Both the position numbers and the translations under genes were made by a program. This document shows positions 8,071 to 17,260 of a DNA stretch of 64,000 nucleotides, piece by piece. Below the pieces are notes generated by a model that was not told where the DNA came from, searched no databases, and saw only the letters and a program-made list of their open reading frames with translations. Every line of letters begins with the position of its first letter. Positions within the stretch are counted from its first letter, which is position 1. The stretch lies in assembly GCF_026810225.1 (NCBI RefSeq), contig NZ_CP113865.1:1446001-1510000 (forward strand). Reading direction: 5' to 3'. This DNA comes from Caldicellulosiruptor morganii. Its GTDB lineage: Bacteria; Bacillota; Thermoanaerobacteria; Caldicellulosiruptorales; Caldicellulosiruptoraceae.

Positions 8071-8859
8071 TCACCTCACTATTATGGCTAAAGCTATTAA
8101 AATTGCTGATATCAAAAACGAAATATAGTCGTCCTTAGAATACTGGAGCTTTTTGAGTTTTGTTCTGCCCTCTGAACCCCTGTAGCATCTTGCCTCCATA
8201 GCAATTGCCAGCTCATCTGCTCTTTTAAATGCCGATATAAAAAGCGGAATCAAAAGCGGCAAAAGAGACTTTGCTCTTTTTACAAGTCCTCCACTTTCAA
8301 AATCAGCACCTCTTGACATTTGAGCCTTCATAATCTTGTCTGTCTCTTCATAGATTGTAGGAATAAATCTAAAGGCAATTGACATCATCATTGAAATCTC
8401 ATGAACAGGAAATCTGAGCTTCTTTAAAGGTCTCAGTAACTCTTCCAAAGCATCTGTTATCTCTATTGGAGAGGTTGAAAGTGTAAGCAGGCTTGTAGAA
8501 AACACAAGCAGTAATAGCCTTATTATTAAAAAAAGTGAAAGAATTATTCCTTTATCGGTAATGGTCAAAGCCCAAAATTTTACTACAGGTTTCCCTTGAG
8601 TCAAAAAAAGATTAAAAATAACAGTTATCAAAATTAAAACAAACACTGGTTTGGTACCGCGCAAAAGTAACATTGGGTTTGTCTTGGAAAAGATGGTCCA
8701 TAATACTATCAAAGCAAACAAAAATACATATCCATAAAAATCACTAACTGCAAATATCGAAATACAGAAAAAAATCAAAATTATTATCTTTGTACGCGGA
8801 TCAAGCCTGTGCACAAAAGAATCCCTTTTGATATACTGACCAATTACAAAGTCCACCAT
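8071..8859 (-). CDS. ecfT: ECF transporter transmembrane component EcfT
   Basis: The integral-membrane coupling subunit shared by many substrate-binding S components for vitamins and metals. 262 residues with five or six helices. The cytoplasmic coupling helices with Ala-Arg-Gly-like motifs are visible as AQMSRGADFESGG and AMEARCYRGSEGRTK, which contact the ATPases. Its start overlaps the ecfA2 stop by one base (TAATG). No S component lies in the window, so these genes probably serve S components encoded elsewhere. Confidence 0.95.
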   Translation of the reverse strand: MVDFVIGQYIKRDSFVHRLDPRTKIIILIFFCISIFAVSDFYGYVFLFALIVLWTIFSKTNPMLLLRGTKPVFVLILITVIFNLFLTQGKPVVKFWALTITDKGIILSLFLIIRLLLLVFSTSLLTLSTSPIEITDALEELLRPLKKLRFPVHEISMMMSIAFRFIPTIYEETDKIMKAQMSRGADFESGGLVKRAKSLLPLLIPLFISAFKRADELAIAMEARCYRGSEGRTKLKKLQYSKDDYISFLISAILIALAIIVR

Positions 8860-9731
8860 TATCTCCTGTCACCTTCTTTTGTAATGTTTCCCGCCAAATT
8901 TTTTACGATTATGTCTGCAACCTTTTCCACCTTGTACTCAAATCTTTCTATCTTAAAGCCTCTCATCTTCAGTCTGTGCTGAAGATACAATACATCCGGA
9001 GCAATTAAACCACTTTTCTCTAAAAGCTTGATGTTTTCAAACACCTCATGTTTTGGTCCATCAAAACTGATCTTTCCATTATTTAATACAATCACTCTCT
9101 CGCACAAATTAGCAACATCTTCTAAATTGTGTGAAATAAGGATTACAGTTTTACCCTTTTCTCGATGAAGTCTTTCTATAATATTGAATATCCTCTTTCT
9201 TCCCTTCATATCAAGCCCAGCAGTGGGTTCATCCAGAATTAAAACTTCGGGGTCCATTGCCAAAATTCCGGCAATTGCAACTCTGCGCTTCTGCCCACCA
9301 GAAAGCTCAAACGGTGATTTTTCCAGGATAGACTCGGGTATCTCTAAAAGCTCACAAACCTCTTTGACTTTTCTTTCGATTTCCTTATCAGAAAACCCCA
9401 AATTTCGGGGTCCAAATGCAATGTCTCTATACACTGTCTCTTCAAAGAGTTGATATTCAGGGTATTGAAAAACAAGTCCCACCCTTTTTCTAATCTCTTT
9501 TATCCTCTTTTTATCCTTGGTATTTATTCCATCAACAATTACATCCCCCTGCTGAGGCAAAAGAAGCCCGTTCATAAGCTGAACAAGAGTTGATTTCCCC
9601 GAACCAGTTTTTCCTATTATACCGATAAACTCACCTTTAGAAATTGTGAGGTTTACCCCAGATAATGCTTTTTTTTCAAATGGTGTTTTATCTCCATATA
9701 TAAATTCAACATTTCTCATCTCAATGAACAT
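8859..9731 (-). CDS. ecfA2: ECF transporter ATPase EcfA2
   Basis: An ABC ATPase that pairs with EcfA1 to power EcfT. Walker A is GKTGSGKSTL, the Q-loop is FQYPEYQLF, the signature is LSGGQKRRVAIAG, Walker B is EVLILDEPTAGLD and the switch is ISHN. The C-terminal tail of about 60 residues matches EcfA proteins and mediates dimer contacts. 290 residues. Its 5' end overlaps ecfA1 by 16 bases. Confidence 0.95.
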   Translation of the reverse strand: MFIEMRNVEFIYGDKTPFEKKALSGVNLTISKGEFIGIIGKTGSGKSTLVQLMNGLLLPQQGDVIVDGINTKDKKRIKEIRKRVGLVFQYPEYQLFEETVYRDIAFGPRNLGFSDKEIERKVKEVCELLEIPESILEKSPFELSGGQKRRVAIAGILAMDPEVLILDEPTAGLDMKGRKRIFNIIERLHREKGKTVILISHNLEDVANLCERVIVLNNGKISFDGPKHEVFENIKLLEKSGLIAPDVLYLQHRLKMRGFKIERFEYKVEKVADIIVKNLAGNITKEGDRR

Positions 9732-10552
9732 AAAAATCTCTCCATTTCATCAACTGTCCAGATTTCTTTTTCTATATTGATTCCCCTGTTTTTAAGCTCA
9801 TAAGAAAGCTTCAGGATCTGAGGCATGTCAAATCCCATTTCATAAAACCAGTCAAACTTCAAAATCTCTTCTGGAGTCCCCACATATTTTATTCTTCCAT
9901 TCTCCAAAACAACCACCCTGTTACCATATACCATCTCATCAATATTATGAGTAACCATGACTATAGTCTTTTTCTCTTCTCTGTTAAGTCTTAAAATAGT
10001 CGAAATGACCTCTTTTCTACCTTTCGGGTCAAGCATAGAAGTTGGCTCATCCAAAATTATGCATTCCGGTTTCATTGCCAGAACTCCGGCAATTGCAACC
10101 CTTTGTTTTTGTCCACCGGAAAGCTTGTAAGTTGCATGGTTTCTGTACTCTGTCATTTCAACAGCTTCAAGTGCTTCACTTACATTTCTTATTATCTCTT
10201 CACGTGCAAGCCCCAGATTCTCTGGACCAAAGGCAACATCTTCTTCAACTATTGAAGCAACCAACTGGTTGTCCGGATTTTGAAATATATAACCGCACTT
10301 TCTTCGTATATCCCAAATTCTATTTATATCCTTAGTACTAATACCGTCCACCAGAACGTCACCTTTTTCAGGTATCAAAAGCCCGTTTATAAGTTTTGCA
10401 AAAGTCGACTTCCCTGAACCGTTGAGTCCCAATATTACAACAAACTCTCCCTTTTCAATTTCAAGGTTTATATCTGTCAATGCAGGGCTTTTATTACCAT
10501 CCGAACCTGTATATGAAAAATAAACATTCTTAAATTCTATGAAGCTTCCCAT
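9716..10552 (-). CDS. ecfA1: ECF transporter ATPase EcfA1
   Basis: The partner ATPase of EcfA2, 278 residues. Walker A GLNGSGKSTF, Q-loop FQNPDNQLV, signature LSGGQKQRVAIAG, Walker B ECIILDEPTSMLD, switch VTHN. The signature and Q-loop differ slightly from EcfA2, as expected for an asymmetric heterodimer. It is the first gene of the run. In many Firmicutes rplQ lies just upstream, but here only a short intergenic region and a small plus-strand gene follow. Confidence 0.95.
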   Translation of the reverse strand: MGSFIEFKNVYFSYTGSDGNKSPALTDINLEIEKGEFVVILGLNGSGKSTFAKLINGLLIPEKGDVLVDGISTKDINRIWDIRRKCGYIFQNPDNQLVASIVEEDVAFGPENLGLAREEIIRNVSEALEAVEMTEYRNHATYKLSGGQKQRVAIAGVLAMKPECIILDEPTSMLDPKGRKEVISTILRLNREEKKTIVMVTHNIDEMVYGNRVVVLENGRIKYVGTPEEILKFDWFYEMGFDMPQILKLSYELKNRGINIEKEIWTVDEMERFLCSLR

Positions 10553-10736
10553 ATTTTTTATCTCCTCAAAATTTTTAGAATATTAGCATTAAAAATTTTT
10601 CCACAGGCCAAGCTACTCTTTATTATAGCAAAGATTTTGAAGTTTAAATATACCTGTATTTTTAAAGTATTCGTGCATACATCGAACATATTGATAAGAA
10701 AAGGGGTATAATATATAGTAGAAGGGGGGATGAAAA

Positions 10737-10925
10737 ATGTTTGCTCCCAGATGCGATATATTTTTTGATACAAACCTGGTAAATTTAAAAGAGTTTTCTC
10801 TTCCAATCGAAACAAAAAATGCGCTGTTAGAAGAGTTCTCGAAAATTGAAGATGTTTCAAAAGCAAAAAGTCACCTAATAGATGAATTAAAAGAACTTGA
10901 TGAAAAGATAAAGGAAATTCAGTAA
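10737..10925 (+). CDS. Small predicted coiled-coil protein, function unknown
   Basis: 62 residues. The first 25 are mixed (MFAPRCDIFFDTNLVNLKEF), then a charged helix rich in Glu, Lys and Leu runs to the C-terminus with heptad-like spacing. AAGGGGGG sits eight to nine bases before the ATG, and a TATAAT at 10707-10712 could serve as -10, though no good -35 is seen. I do not recognise the family. An antisense frame across the same region has no ribosome site and unlikely composition. Confidence 0.6.
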   Translation: MFAPRCDIFFDTNLVNLKEFSLPIETKNALLEEFSKIEDVSKAKSHLIDELKELDEKIKEIQ

Positions 10926-10962
10926 AGCATAGAGTAACAAGCAAATAGAATATTAGAAATAA

Positions 10963-10985
10963 GGGGATGCAGGCTGCGCATCCCC
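10963..10985. terminator. Convergent terminator hairpin
   Basis: Perfect 8-bp stem GGGGATGC/GCATCCCC between two converging small genes. The minus-strand side has the better T-rich tail (TTATTTCT); the plus side has TAAAATACTTT. Confidence 0.6.
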
Positions 10986-10999
10986 TAAAATACTTTATA

Positions 11000-11296
11000 C
11001 TATTTTGGTACGCTACTTCTTTTTTTGTATGTGTCCTTGAATATTTCATAGTTTCCGAATGATGCCATGCAAATTAAAACTGAATTAATCAAAAGCAGCA
11101 GTATATCTTTTACTGTATTTTTATGAGGTATAAATACAAAAGACAGTATAAACGCCACGAAAAATGTGTAAATTCTGATTACATAGTCTTTACATCGTTT
11201 TTTGAATATATCTTTTGTAAACTGAACAATAACATTTGTAGCAACTGTAATTCCCGCAAATGTGCCAAGCTCCTGAGCTGAGAAGTAGCTATCCAA
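11000..11296 (-). CDS. Small membrane protein, holin-like layout, function unknown
   Basis: 98 residues beginning at a TTG (11296) with AGGGTGAG six bases upstream. A soluble start (MDSYFSAQELGTFAGITVATN) is followed by an amphipathic segment with KDIFKKRCKDY, then two hydrophobic helices (about residues 43-57 and 64-82) and a basic tail. Similar small proteins occur as phage-derived holin-like genes in Clostridia, but there are no other phage genes nearby. Function cannot be assigned. Confidence 0.6.
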   Translation of the reverse strand: MDSYFSAQELGTFAGITVATNVIVQFTKDIFKKRCKDYVIRIYTFFVAFILSFVFIPHKNTVKDILLLLINSVLICMASFGNYEIFKDTYKKRSSVPK

Positions 11297-11367
11297 AGTT
11301 TTCTCACCCTATAAAATTTTATGTCCACTTTCATGTTATTCATATGGACCCAAATTTGTGAAAAACC

Positions 11368-12483
11368 TTACTTCAGCTTTTCAGGGTTTAAATCTTCAAG
11401 TTCAGGTATTACAAACCTTCCATCTTTTCTTATAAGTTTTCCATCAAAATAAATCTCCCCACCACCATATTCAGGAGTTTGAATAAGTACTATATCCCAG
11501 TGCACGGCTGACCTGTTTCCATTGTCAGCATCTTCATAAGCACTGCCCGGTGTAAAATGTATGCTCCCGGCTATTTTTTCATCAAACAGCGTATCTTCCA
11601 TGGGCTTTGTAATGTATGGATTAAGACCAATTGAAAACTCTCCAATATACCTCGCACCTTCGTCCGTGTCCAATATCTTATTTAGCTTTTCTGTATCATT
11701 TGCAGTAGCTTTTACAATTCTCCCATCTTTAAACTCAAATCTGATATTTTCAAACCTAAAACCTGCATAGTTTGAAGGTGTATTATAGGTTATATAGCCA
11801 TTGACAGAGTTCTTAACCGGCGCAGTGTATACTTCACCGTCAGGTATATTCATATGCCCATCACACTTGATAGCCTTCATACCTTTTATGGAAAATCTGA
11901 GGTCGGTATCCTTTCCTACTATTCTTACTTCATCTGTTTTTTCCATAAGCTCAACAAGCCTGTCCATCGCCTTTGACATTTTTCTATAGTCAAGATTGCA
12001 AACATTGAAATAAAAATCCTCAAATGCCTCCTTGCTCATCCTCGCTTGCTGTGCCATGGAATAATTGGGGTATCTTAAAATACACCATTTTGTCTTTGGC
12101 ACTCTTACCTCTCCATGCACTCTGTGAAGCCAGATTTTTTGGTACAAAGCCATCTTCTCATCCGGCACATCACTGAGTTCAAACGGATTCTGACTTGATC
12201 TAATACCTATATATGCATCCATCTGTTCCATAAGTTGTTTCTCGTTTTCAGCAATAACCTCTATTTGTTTTTCATTTGCGTTCAAAAGAAGCTTTCTCAG
12301 AAGACTTTGATTTTTAATCCACAAAAACGGAGTTGCACCTTTTTGATACGAAACCTTTATAAGTTCCTTAGCCAAATCAATTTCCTCACCGATTAGCTCT
12401 ATTAAAATCTTCTCGCCAATTTTCAAATCAACAGAATACTCAATGAGATTTTTAGCAAGGGTTTTTACTCTTTCATCAACCAA
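11368..12483 (-). CDS. M29-family metallo-aminopeptidase (aminopeptidase T/AmpS type)
   Basis: Removes N-terminal residues from peptides using a co-catalytic pair of metals. Visible M29 elements include the metal-binding segments FTPGSAYEDADNGNRSAVHWD and IGEFSIGLNP, and the substrate-side DGHMNIPDGEVYTAP. Starting at the TTG at 12483 gives 371 residues, the usual M29 length, with AAAGGAG nine bases upstream. The frame is open to 12555, but that extension overlaps rluB and looks unlike the family. It is the last gene of the long dnaJ-to-aminopeptidase run. Confidence 0.9.
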   Translation of the reverse strand: MVDERVKTLAKNLIEYSVDLKIGEKILIELIGEEIDLAKELIKVSYQKGATPFLWIKNQSLLRKLLLNANEKQIEVIAENEKQLMEQMDAYIGIRSSQNPFELSDVPDEKMALYQKIWLHRVHGEVRVPKTKWCILRYPNYSMAQQARMSKEAFEDFYFNVCNLDYRKMSKAMDRLVELMEKTDEVRIVGKDTDLRFSIKGMKAIKCDGHMNIPDGEVYTAPVKNSVNGYITYNTPSNYAGFRFENIRFEFKDGRIVKATANDTEKLNKILDTDEGARYIGEFSIGLNPYITKPMEDTLFDEKIAGSIHFTPGSAYEDADNGNRSAVHWDIVLIQTPEYGGGEIYFDGKLIRKDGRFVIPELEDLNPEKLK

Positions 12484-12508
12484 TCTCACCGTCTCCTTTC
12501 CAAAATCT

Positions 12509-13222
12509 TCACTTTTCAAACACCTTGTTTGCCATATTTTCATCCAAAAAAACAAATTCTCCTTCTTTTAGCCTACCAAGCTTAAGCTTACCTATTGCAA
12601 CTCTTTTAAGGCTCAACACCCTGTGCCCAATTGCATCGCACATCTTCCTTACCTGCCTGTTTCTACCTTCATGAATTTTTATCTCAACAAGTGAGCTCTG
12701 TTTGAAAACCTTCAAAACTTTAAGCTTTGCTGGTGACGTCAGCTTTCCATCAATCACAAGACCCTTTTCAAACCGCTCAATTTCATCTCTGGTTGGCACA
12801 CCAGAAATTAAAGCAATATACGTCTTTTCAATATCATGCTTTGGATGTGTAACCTTATATGCAAACTCCCCATCATTTGTGAGAAGTATAAGCCCTGTTG
12901 TATCAAAATCAAGTCTTCCAACCGGAAACACTCTAACATCCACTTTGTCTTTTACAAGGTCTATAACTGTTTTTCTGCCTTTCTCATCCTTTGCAGAAGA
13001 TATAACACCAAATGGTTTGTTTAGCATTATATATATCTTTTTCTGTACCGGGACAAGTTTTTTACCATCGACAAAGACCTCATCCTTTTGAGGGTCAACT
13101 TTAAATCCAAGCTCTGTAACCGTTCTTCCGTTTACCTTTACTCTTCCCTGGAGAATAATCTCTTCACATTTTCTACGTGATGCAACGCCACAATCAGCCA
13201 TAAACTTCTGAAGACGAATCAA
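12509..13222 (-). CDS. rluB: RsuA/RluB-family rRNA pseudouridine synthase
   Basis: 237 residues: an N-terminal S4 RNA-binding domain (RLQKFMADCGVASRRKCEEII...VKVNGRTV) and a pseudouridine synthase domain whose catalytic aspartate lies in GRLDFDTTGLILLTNDGE. HEGRNRQVRKMCDAIGH is the C-terminal signature. In Bacillus the equivalent protein modifies 23S rRNA near 2633 (E. coli U2605), so RluB is preferred over RsuA, but the site is inferred. It follows thiI with a one-base gap. Confidence 0.9.
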   Translation of the reverse strand: MIRLQKFMADCGVASRRKCEEIILQGRVKVNGRTVTELGFKVDPQKDEVFVDGKKLVPVQKKIYIMLNKPFGVISSAKDEKGRKTVIDLVKDKVDVRVFPVGRLDFDTTGLILLTNDGEFAYKVTHPKHDIEKTYIALISGVPTRDEIERFEKGLVIDGKLTSPAKLKVLKVFKQSSLVEIKIHEGRNRQVRKMCDAIGHRVLSLKRVAIGKLKLGRLKEGEFVFLDENMANKVFEK

Positions 13223-13223
13223 A

Positions 13224-14402
13224 TCACCTATCTTCTATCACCATCCATTCAGTATTTGAGATGGCATTTTCTATTAACAGTTGAATATCCAATTTTTCCT
13301 CTTCTTTTATAACTTCCTCAAGCCTTGGTTTTGTCTTCGGATGTTTTGGAACAAATACTGTGCAGCAATCTTCATATGGCAGGATTGAAATATCATATGT
13401 GCCAATATTTTTTGCAATCCTTATTATTTCCTTTTTGTCCATACCAACAAGAGGTCTTAAAACCGGCACTGATACAGCGGCATTTGTGCATATAATGCTT
13501 TCCATTGTCTGGCTCGCAACCTGTCCAATGCTCTCACCGGTAACAAGTGCCATACCACCGTTTAATTTGGCAATCCTTTCTGCAATCCTCATCATAAACC
13601 TTCTCATAATAATTGTGAGGTATTTTTCATCACATTTCTCATAAATAGTGGTTTGTATTTCAATAAAGGGCACAATATAAAGTTTTAGTTTATCTGTGAA
13701 CTGTGCCAAAACTTTGCAAAGGTCAATCACCTTTTCTTTTGCCTTTTCACCTGTATATGGAAAGCTGTAAAAATGCACCGCCTCTATTTCAACACCTCTT
13801 TTTGCTATCATAAACCCTGCAACAGGGCTGTCTATCCCGCCAGAGAGCAAAAGATGCGCCTTTCCACCTGTGCCAAGCGGCATACCACCAATACCCTTCT
13901 CTTCCGATGAGTATACATATGCCTTATCTCTTATCTCTATCTTTACTTCAAAATCCGGATTATGAACATCTACCACAAGCCCATACATGTCAGCAAGATT
14001 TTTAAGAAGATGTGCTCCGACAAGCCTTGAAATCTCAAGTGATGTAAGCTTGAATGTCTTGTCAGCCCGCTTTGTTTCAACCTTGAAGGTCCTCTTACCT
14101 TTTTTAATCTCATTAAGAGCTGCATTTAAATCTGCAGATTTTATAGCCTCTATCTCCTTTTCTGCAACCTCACAGATGGTAAAACCCACAAGACCGAAAA
14201 CCTTCTTTAACCTTTCAATTGCAAAATTGAAATGGTCTTCAGAAAGATTTTCAATAAATATTCTTCCCTGTTCTTTTTTAATTGAGATATTTTCAATATT
14301 TTTCAGTTTTTTTCTTATGTTTTTTATAAGCCTTTTCTCAAAAAAAGGACGATTTAATCCTTTCAGAGCAAGCTCTCCATATCTTATTAAAATAGCCTTC
14401 AT
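13224..14402 (-). CDS. thiI: tRNA 4-thiouridine synthetase ThiI
   Basis: Transfers sulfur to uridine 8 of tRNA and may supply sulfur for thiazole. Order: N-terminal ferredoxin-like region, THUMP domain (about residues 60-165), then an ATP-pyrophosphatase domain with the PP-loop LSGGIDSPVAGFMIAKRG. The C-terminal rhodanese domain of E. coli ThiI is absent, as in Bacillus, where a dedicated cysteine desulfurase (NifZ) donates sulfur directly; such a desulfurase gene lies immediately upstream here. The ATG at 14402 has AAAGGAT seven bases away and is preferred to the ATG at 14411. Confidence 0.95.
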   Translation of the reverse strand: MKAILIRYGELALKGLNRPFFEKRLIKNIRKKLKNIENISIKKEQGRIFIENLSEDHFNFAIERLKKVFGLVGFTICEVAEKEIEAIKSADLNAALNEIKKGKRTFKVETKRADKTFKLTSLEISRLVGAHLLKNLADMYGLVVDVHNPDFEVKIEIRDKAYVYSSEEKGIGGMPLGTGGKAHLLLSGGIDSPVAGFMIAKRGVEIEAVHFYSFPYTGEKAKEKVIDLCKVLAQFTDKLKLYIVPFIEIQTTIYEKCDEKYLTIIMRRFMMRIAERIAKLNGGMALVTGESIGQVASQTMESIICTNAAVSVPVLRPLVGMDKKEIIRIAKNIGTYDISILPYEDCCTVFVPKHPKTKPRLEEVIKEEEKLDIQLLIENAISNTEWMVIEDR

Positions 14403-14407
14403 TGCGT

Positions 14408-15562
14408 TCATCCTTTGCGTTTTATTTCTTGCAAAAACTTGAGTGATTTTTTCAATACTTCAAGGACATAGTCAACCTCTTCAGGAGTATTTAAATAAGA
14501 AAAACTAAAGCGTATGCTGCTCTGTGCAATTTCCATTGATTTTTTCATGCTGTAAAGAACCCTGTTGTATGTTCTACCTCTCGATGAACAGGCAGAACCA
14601 GAGGATGCAAAAACACCATAGCCTTCAAGAGTATGAAGCAAAACCTCGGATTTAATTCCCAAAAACGATACATTCAAGATTGCATCCGATGTCACATCAA
14701 GTGGGGAGTTTATAAAAACATCATCAAAATCCTGCAGTCCATCAATAAATCTTTGTTTTATCATCCTCAGTTTATCTGGCTGCTCATTTTGCAGTTTTTC
14801 ATACACTTCCATTGCCTTGTAAATTGAAAAAATACCCGGCATATTTTCTGTCCCAGGTCTTATTTTATTCTGCTGCTCCCCACCAAAGATTATAGGCTGA
14901 ATATTAACTCCTTTTTTGATATACAGCGCTCCAATTCCCTTCAGTGCGTGAATTTTATGTCCGCTCAGCGACATCAAATCAACATTCAAATCTCTTACAT
15001 CTATCTTTTCCTTCATAAATGCCTGAACTGCATCTGTGTGAACAAGCACATTGGGATTTTTTCTTTTTACAACTTGAGCTATCTTTTTTACATCAAAAAT
15101 ATGCCCTGTTTCATTATTTACAAGCATCACACTTACCAGAATGGTCCCTGTGTCCACTTCATTCTCAAGTTCTTCAAAATCAATATTCCCATTCTGGTCA
15201 ACCTTCAAAAAGCCAATCTCAAACCCACAACTTTTCAGGTAATCAAGCGTACTTGACACCGATGGATGTTCAACAGGGCTTGAGATAATCTTATTGCCTC
15301 TTTTCTTATTGGCAAAGGCAACACCAATCAGCGCCAGGTTATTTGCCTCTGTGCCACCCGATGTAAAATAAATCTCATCAGGAGTAGCACCTACTTTCTG
15401 GGCTATTCTGTGTCTTGCTTCCTTCAATACTTTTTCTGCACTTACACCAAGCCTGTGCAAAGATGAGGGATTCCCGTAATTCTGAAGCAAAAACTCCTTT
15501 AAACTTTCCACAACCTCATCAAATGGTCGCGTTGTCGCCGCATTGTCAAAATACACAACCAC
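14408..15562 (-). CDS. Cysteine desulfurase (NifS/IscS class, NifZ-like)
   Basis: A PLP enzyme that takes sulfur from cysteine as a protein persulfide. The PLP lysine lies in SLSGHKIHALKGIGALY, PLP contacts in SGGTEANNLAL and VEHPSVSS, and the catalytic cysteine in SSGSACSSRG. 384 residues. The GTG start at 15562 has AGGAAGG seven bases upstream. Its end is five bases before thiI, the same pairing as nifZ-thiI in Bacillus, so tRNA thiolation is its most likely duty. A role in Fe-S assembly cannot be excluded. Confidence 0.93.
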   Translation of the reverse strand: MVVYFDNAATTRPFDEVVESLKEFLLQNYGNPSSLHRLGVSAEKVLKEARHRIAQKVGATPDEIYFTSGGTEANNLALIGVAFANKKRGNKIISSPVEHPSVSSTLDYLKSCGFEIGFLKVDQNGNIDFEELENEVDTGTILVSVMLVNNETGHIFDVKKIAQVVKRKNPNVLVHTDAVQAFMKEKIDVRDLNVDLMSLSGHKIHALKGIGALYIKKGVNIQPIIFGGEQQNKIRPGTENMPGIFSIYKAMEVYEKLQNEQPDKLRMIKQRFIDGLQDFDDVFINSPLDVTSDAILNVSFLGIKSEVLLHTLEGYGVFASSGSACSSRGRTYNRVLYSMKKSMEIAQSSIRFSFSYLNTPEEVDYVLEVLKKSLKFLQEIKRKG

Positions 15563-15577
15563 CTTCTATCCTTCCTT

Positions 15578-16303
15578 TCATATCTCACCAAGAAGATGCA
15601 TAACAATAGAAATCGTAGAAATAGCAGCAGTTTCACTTCTTAAAATGCGCTTTCCAAGCGAGACAATCTTTACCTTTTGCAGTTTTTTAAAAATCTCTAT
15701 TTCCTCCTCTTCAAAACCACCCTCCGGACCAATCAATATACCCACTTTGCTTGTATCAGAATTAACAGCCAAAAAGTTTTTTCTTTCCTTTTCATATGGA
15801 ATTATAAGAAGGTCAAGATCATCAAGAAAGTCTTTGACTCTATCAATTTCAACAGGTTTTTGTATCAGTGGAGGGTATGGTCTTAGACACTGCTTTTGCG
15901 CTTCTTTCGCGATTTTCTGCCAGCGTTCTAACTTTTTCTCTTCCTTTTCACCGATATCAATGACAACTCTTTTTGATATAACAGGGATTATGCTCTTTAC
16001 CCCAAGTTCTGTTGCTTTTTGAATTATAATATCCATTTTTTGATTCTTTATAATACACTGAAATAAAAAAATGTCTTTTTTCGGCTCGCGCTGATTTTGC
16101 ACTTTTTCTTCAATTGCTACTTTAATACCATCCTTTGAAATTTCTAATATCCTGGTTCTGTAATCATATACACCATCGCAAAGATTTAAAACCTCTCCTT
16201 CTCTCTTTCGCAAAACCTTCACTATGTGGTTTATATCTTCTTTATCTCTTATATATGCAACGTCATTGACAATGTCCCTGCTATCAATAAAAAAAATAGG
16301 CAA
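15578..16303 (-). CDS. rsmE: 16S rRNA m3U1498 methyltransferase RsmE
   Basis: A SPOUT methyltransferase for uridine 1498 of 16S rRNA. Signatures: HIVKVLRKREGE near the N-terminus (PUA-like domain), ILIGPEGGFEEEEIE (AdoMet loop) and VSLGKRILRSETAAI (knot). 241 residues, TTG start at 16303 with GGGTGA upstream. It follows prmA, the usual Firmicute order. Confidence 0.96.
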   Translation of the reverse strand: MPIFFIDSRDIVNDVAYIRDKEDINHIVKVLRKREGEVLNLCDGVYDYRTRILEISKDGIKVAIEEKVQNQREPKKDIFLFQCIIKNQKMDIIIQKATELGVKSIIPVISKRVVIDIGEKEEKKLERWQKIAKEAQKQCLRPYPPLIQKPVEIDRVKDFLDDLDLLIIPYEKERKNFLAVNSDTSKVGILIGPEGGFEEEEIEIFKKLQKVKIVSLGKRILRSETAAISTISIVMHLLGEI

Positions 16304-16321
16304 TGTCTATCACCCTGTTTT

Positions 16322-17233
16322 TTATTTTCTCTTCGCCACAACAAGGCACCAGCTGTTAAGTTTTTTGATCTCAATTACATCTAAAAAACTTTCTTTTAAG
16401 CTTTTCAACACATCATCAAGTCTATCTTCAATAATACCAGAGGAAATGAAAAGTCCACCTTCCTTTAAAACATTTTTAACCTCTCCTGCCAATTTCATTA
16501 TTATATCAGCTATAATGTTTGCAATTGCTATATCAAACTTTTCTTCAATTCCAAAAACCAGATCATTTTGTTTAACTTCAATATCAACATTGTTCATGGC
16601 AGCATTTTCTCTTGCAACCTTTACAGCAACATCATCTATATCCACTGCCACAACCCTATTTGCACCAAGTTTTTTGGCTGCAATTGCTAAAATCCCTGAA
16701 CCTGTGCCAATATCAATTACATCAACTCCAGGTTTTATATACCTTTGAACTGCTTCCAAACAGAGTGCTGTGGACTCATGCGTACCCGTACCAAATGCCA
16801 TGCCAGGGTCAAGCTTTACAACAATCTTTTCACCGGTAGCCTGGTAACTTTCCCAAGATGGTACAATTATAATGCTCCCTATTTCAACCGGCCTGTAATA
16901 CTTTTTCCACTCCTCCGCCCAGTCTTTTTCATCAACCTCAGAAATTTCAATCCTTCCTTCGCCAATATCAAGGTACTGTGAAACATCTTTTAACCTTTCT
17001 TCAATGTTGAAAATAAGCTCAGAGATATTTACACTTTCAGGAAAATATGCACGGACAATTGCAAAGTTTTGTTTGACAAATTGATTTTCGTCTATATAGT
17101 CCCACGAGTTTGGATATTTTACAATCTCATCATCTTCTATCACAACACCATTTGCTCCAAGATCATATAAAACATTTGAAATGGCATCTTCTGCCTCTTG
17201 AACCGTCTTAATTGAAATCTCAAACCATTTCAT
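16322..17233 (-). CDS. prmA: Ribosomal protein L11 methyltransferase PrmA
   Basis: Trimethylates ribosomal protein L11. The N-terminal 100 residues form the L11-recognition domain; the class I methyltransferase core has VIDIGTGSGILAIAAKKLGA (motif I), VVAVDIDDVAVKVARENA (motif II) and IANIIADIIMKLA, with LDPGMAFGTGTHEST as the family signature. 303 residues. It follows dnaJ by 27 bases, so it is likely heat-shock co-transcribed. Confidence 0.96.
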   Translation of the reverse strand: MKWFEISIKTVQEAEDAISNVLYDLGANGVVIEDDEIVKYPNSWDYIDENQFVKQNFAIVRAYFPESVNISELIFNIEERLKDVSQYLDIGEGRIEISEVDEKDWAEEWKKYYRPVEIGSIIIVPSWESYQATGEKIVVKLDPGMAFGTGTHESTALCLEAVQRYIKPGVDVIDIGTGSGILAIAAKKLGANRVVAVDIDDVAVKVARENAAMNNVDIEVKQNDLVFGIEEKFDIAIANIIADIIMKLAGEVKNVLKEGGLFISSGIIEDRLDDVLKSLKESFLDVIEIKKLNSWCLVVAKRK

Positions 17234-17260
17234 ATTCCTGCATTTCTCCTTTTTGCAAGT

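Noticed and set aside
10558-11049. A 163-residue minus-strand frame opposite the small gene at 10737-10925
   Set aside because: No ribosome site, low-complexity hydrophobic composition, and it lies opposite a plus-strand frame with a strong ribosome site.
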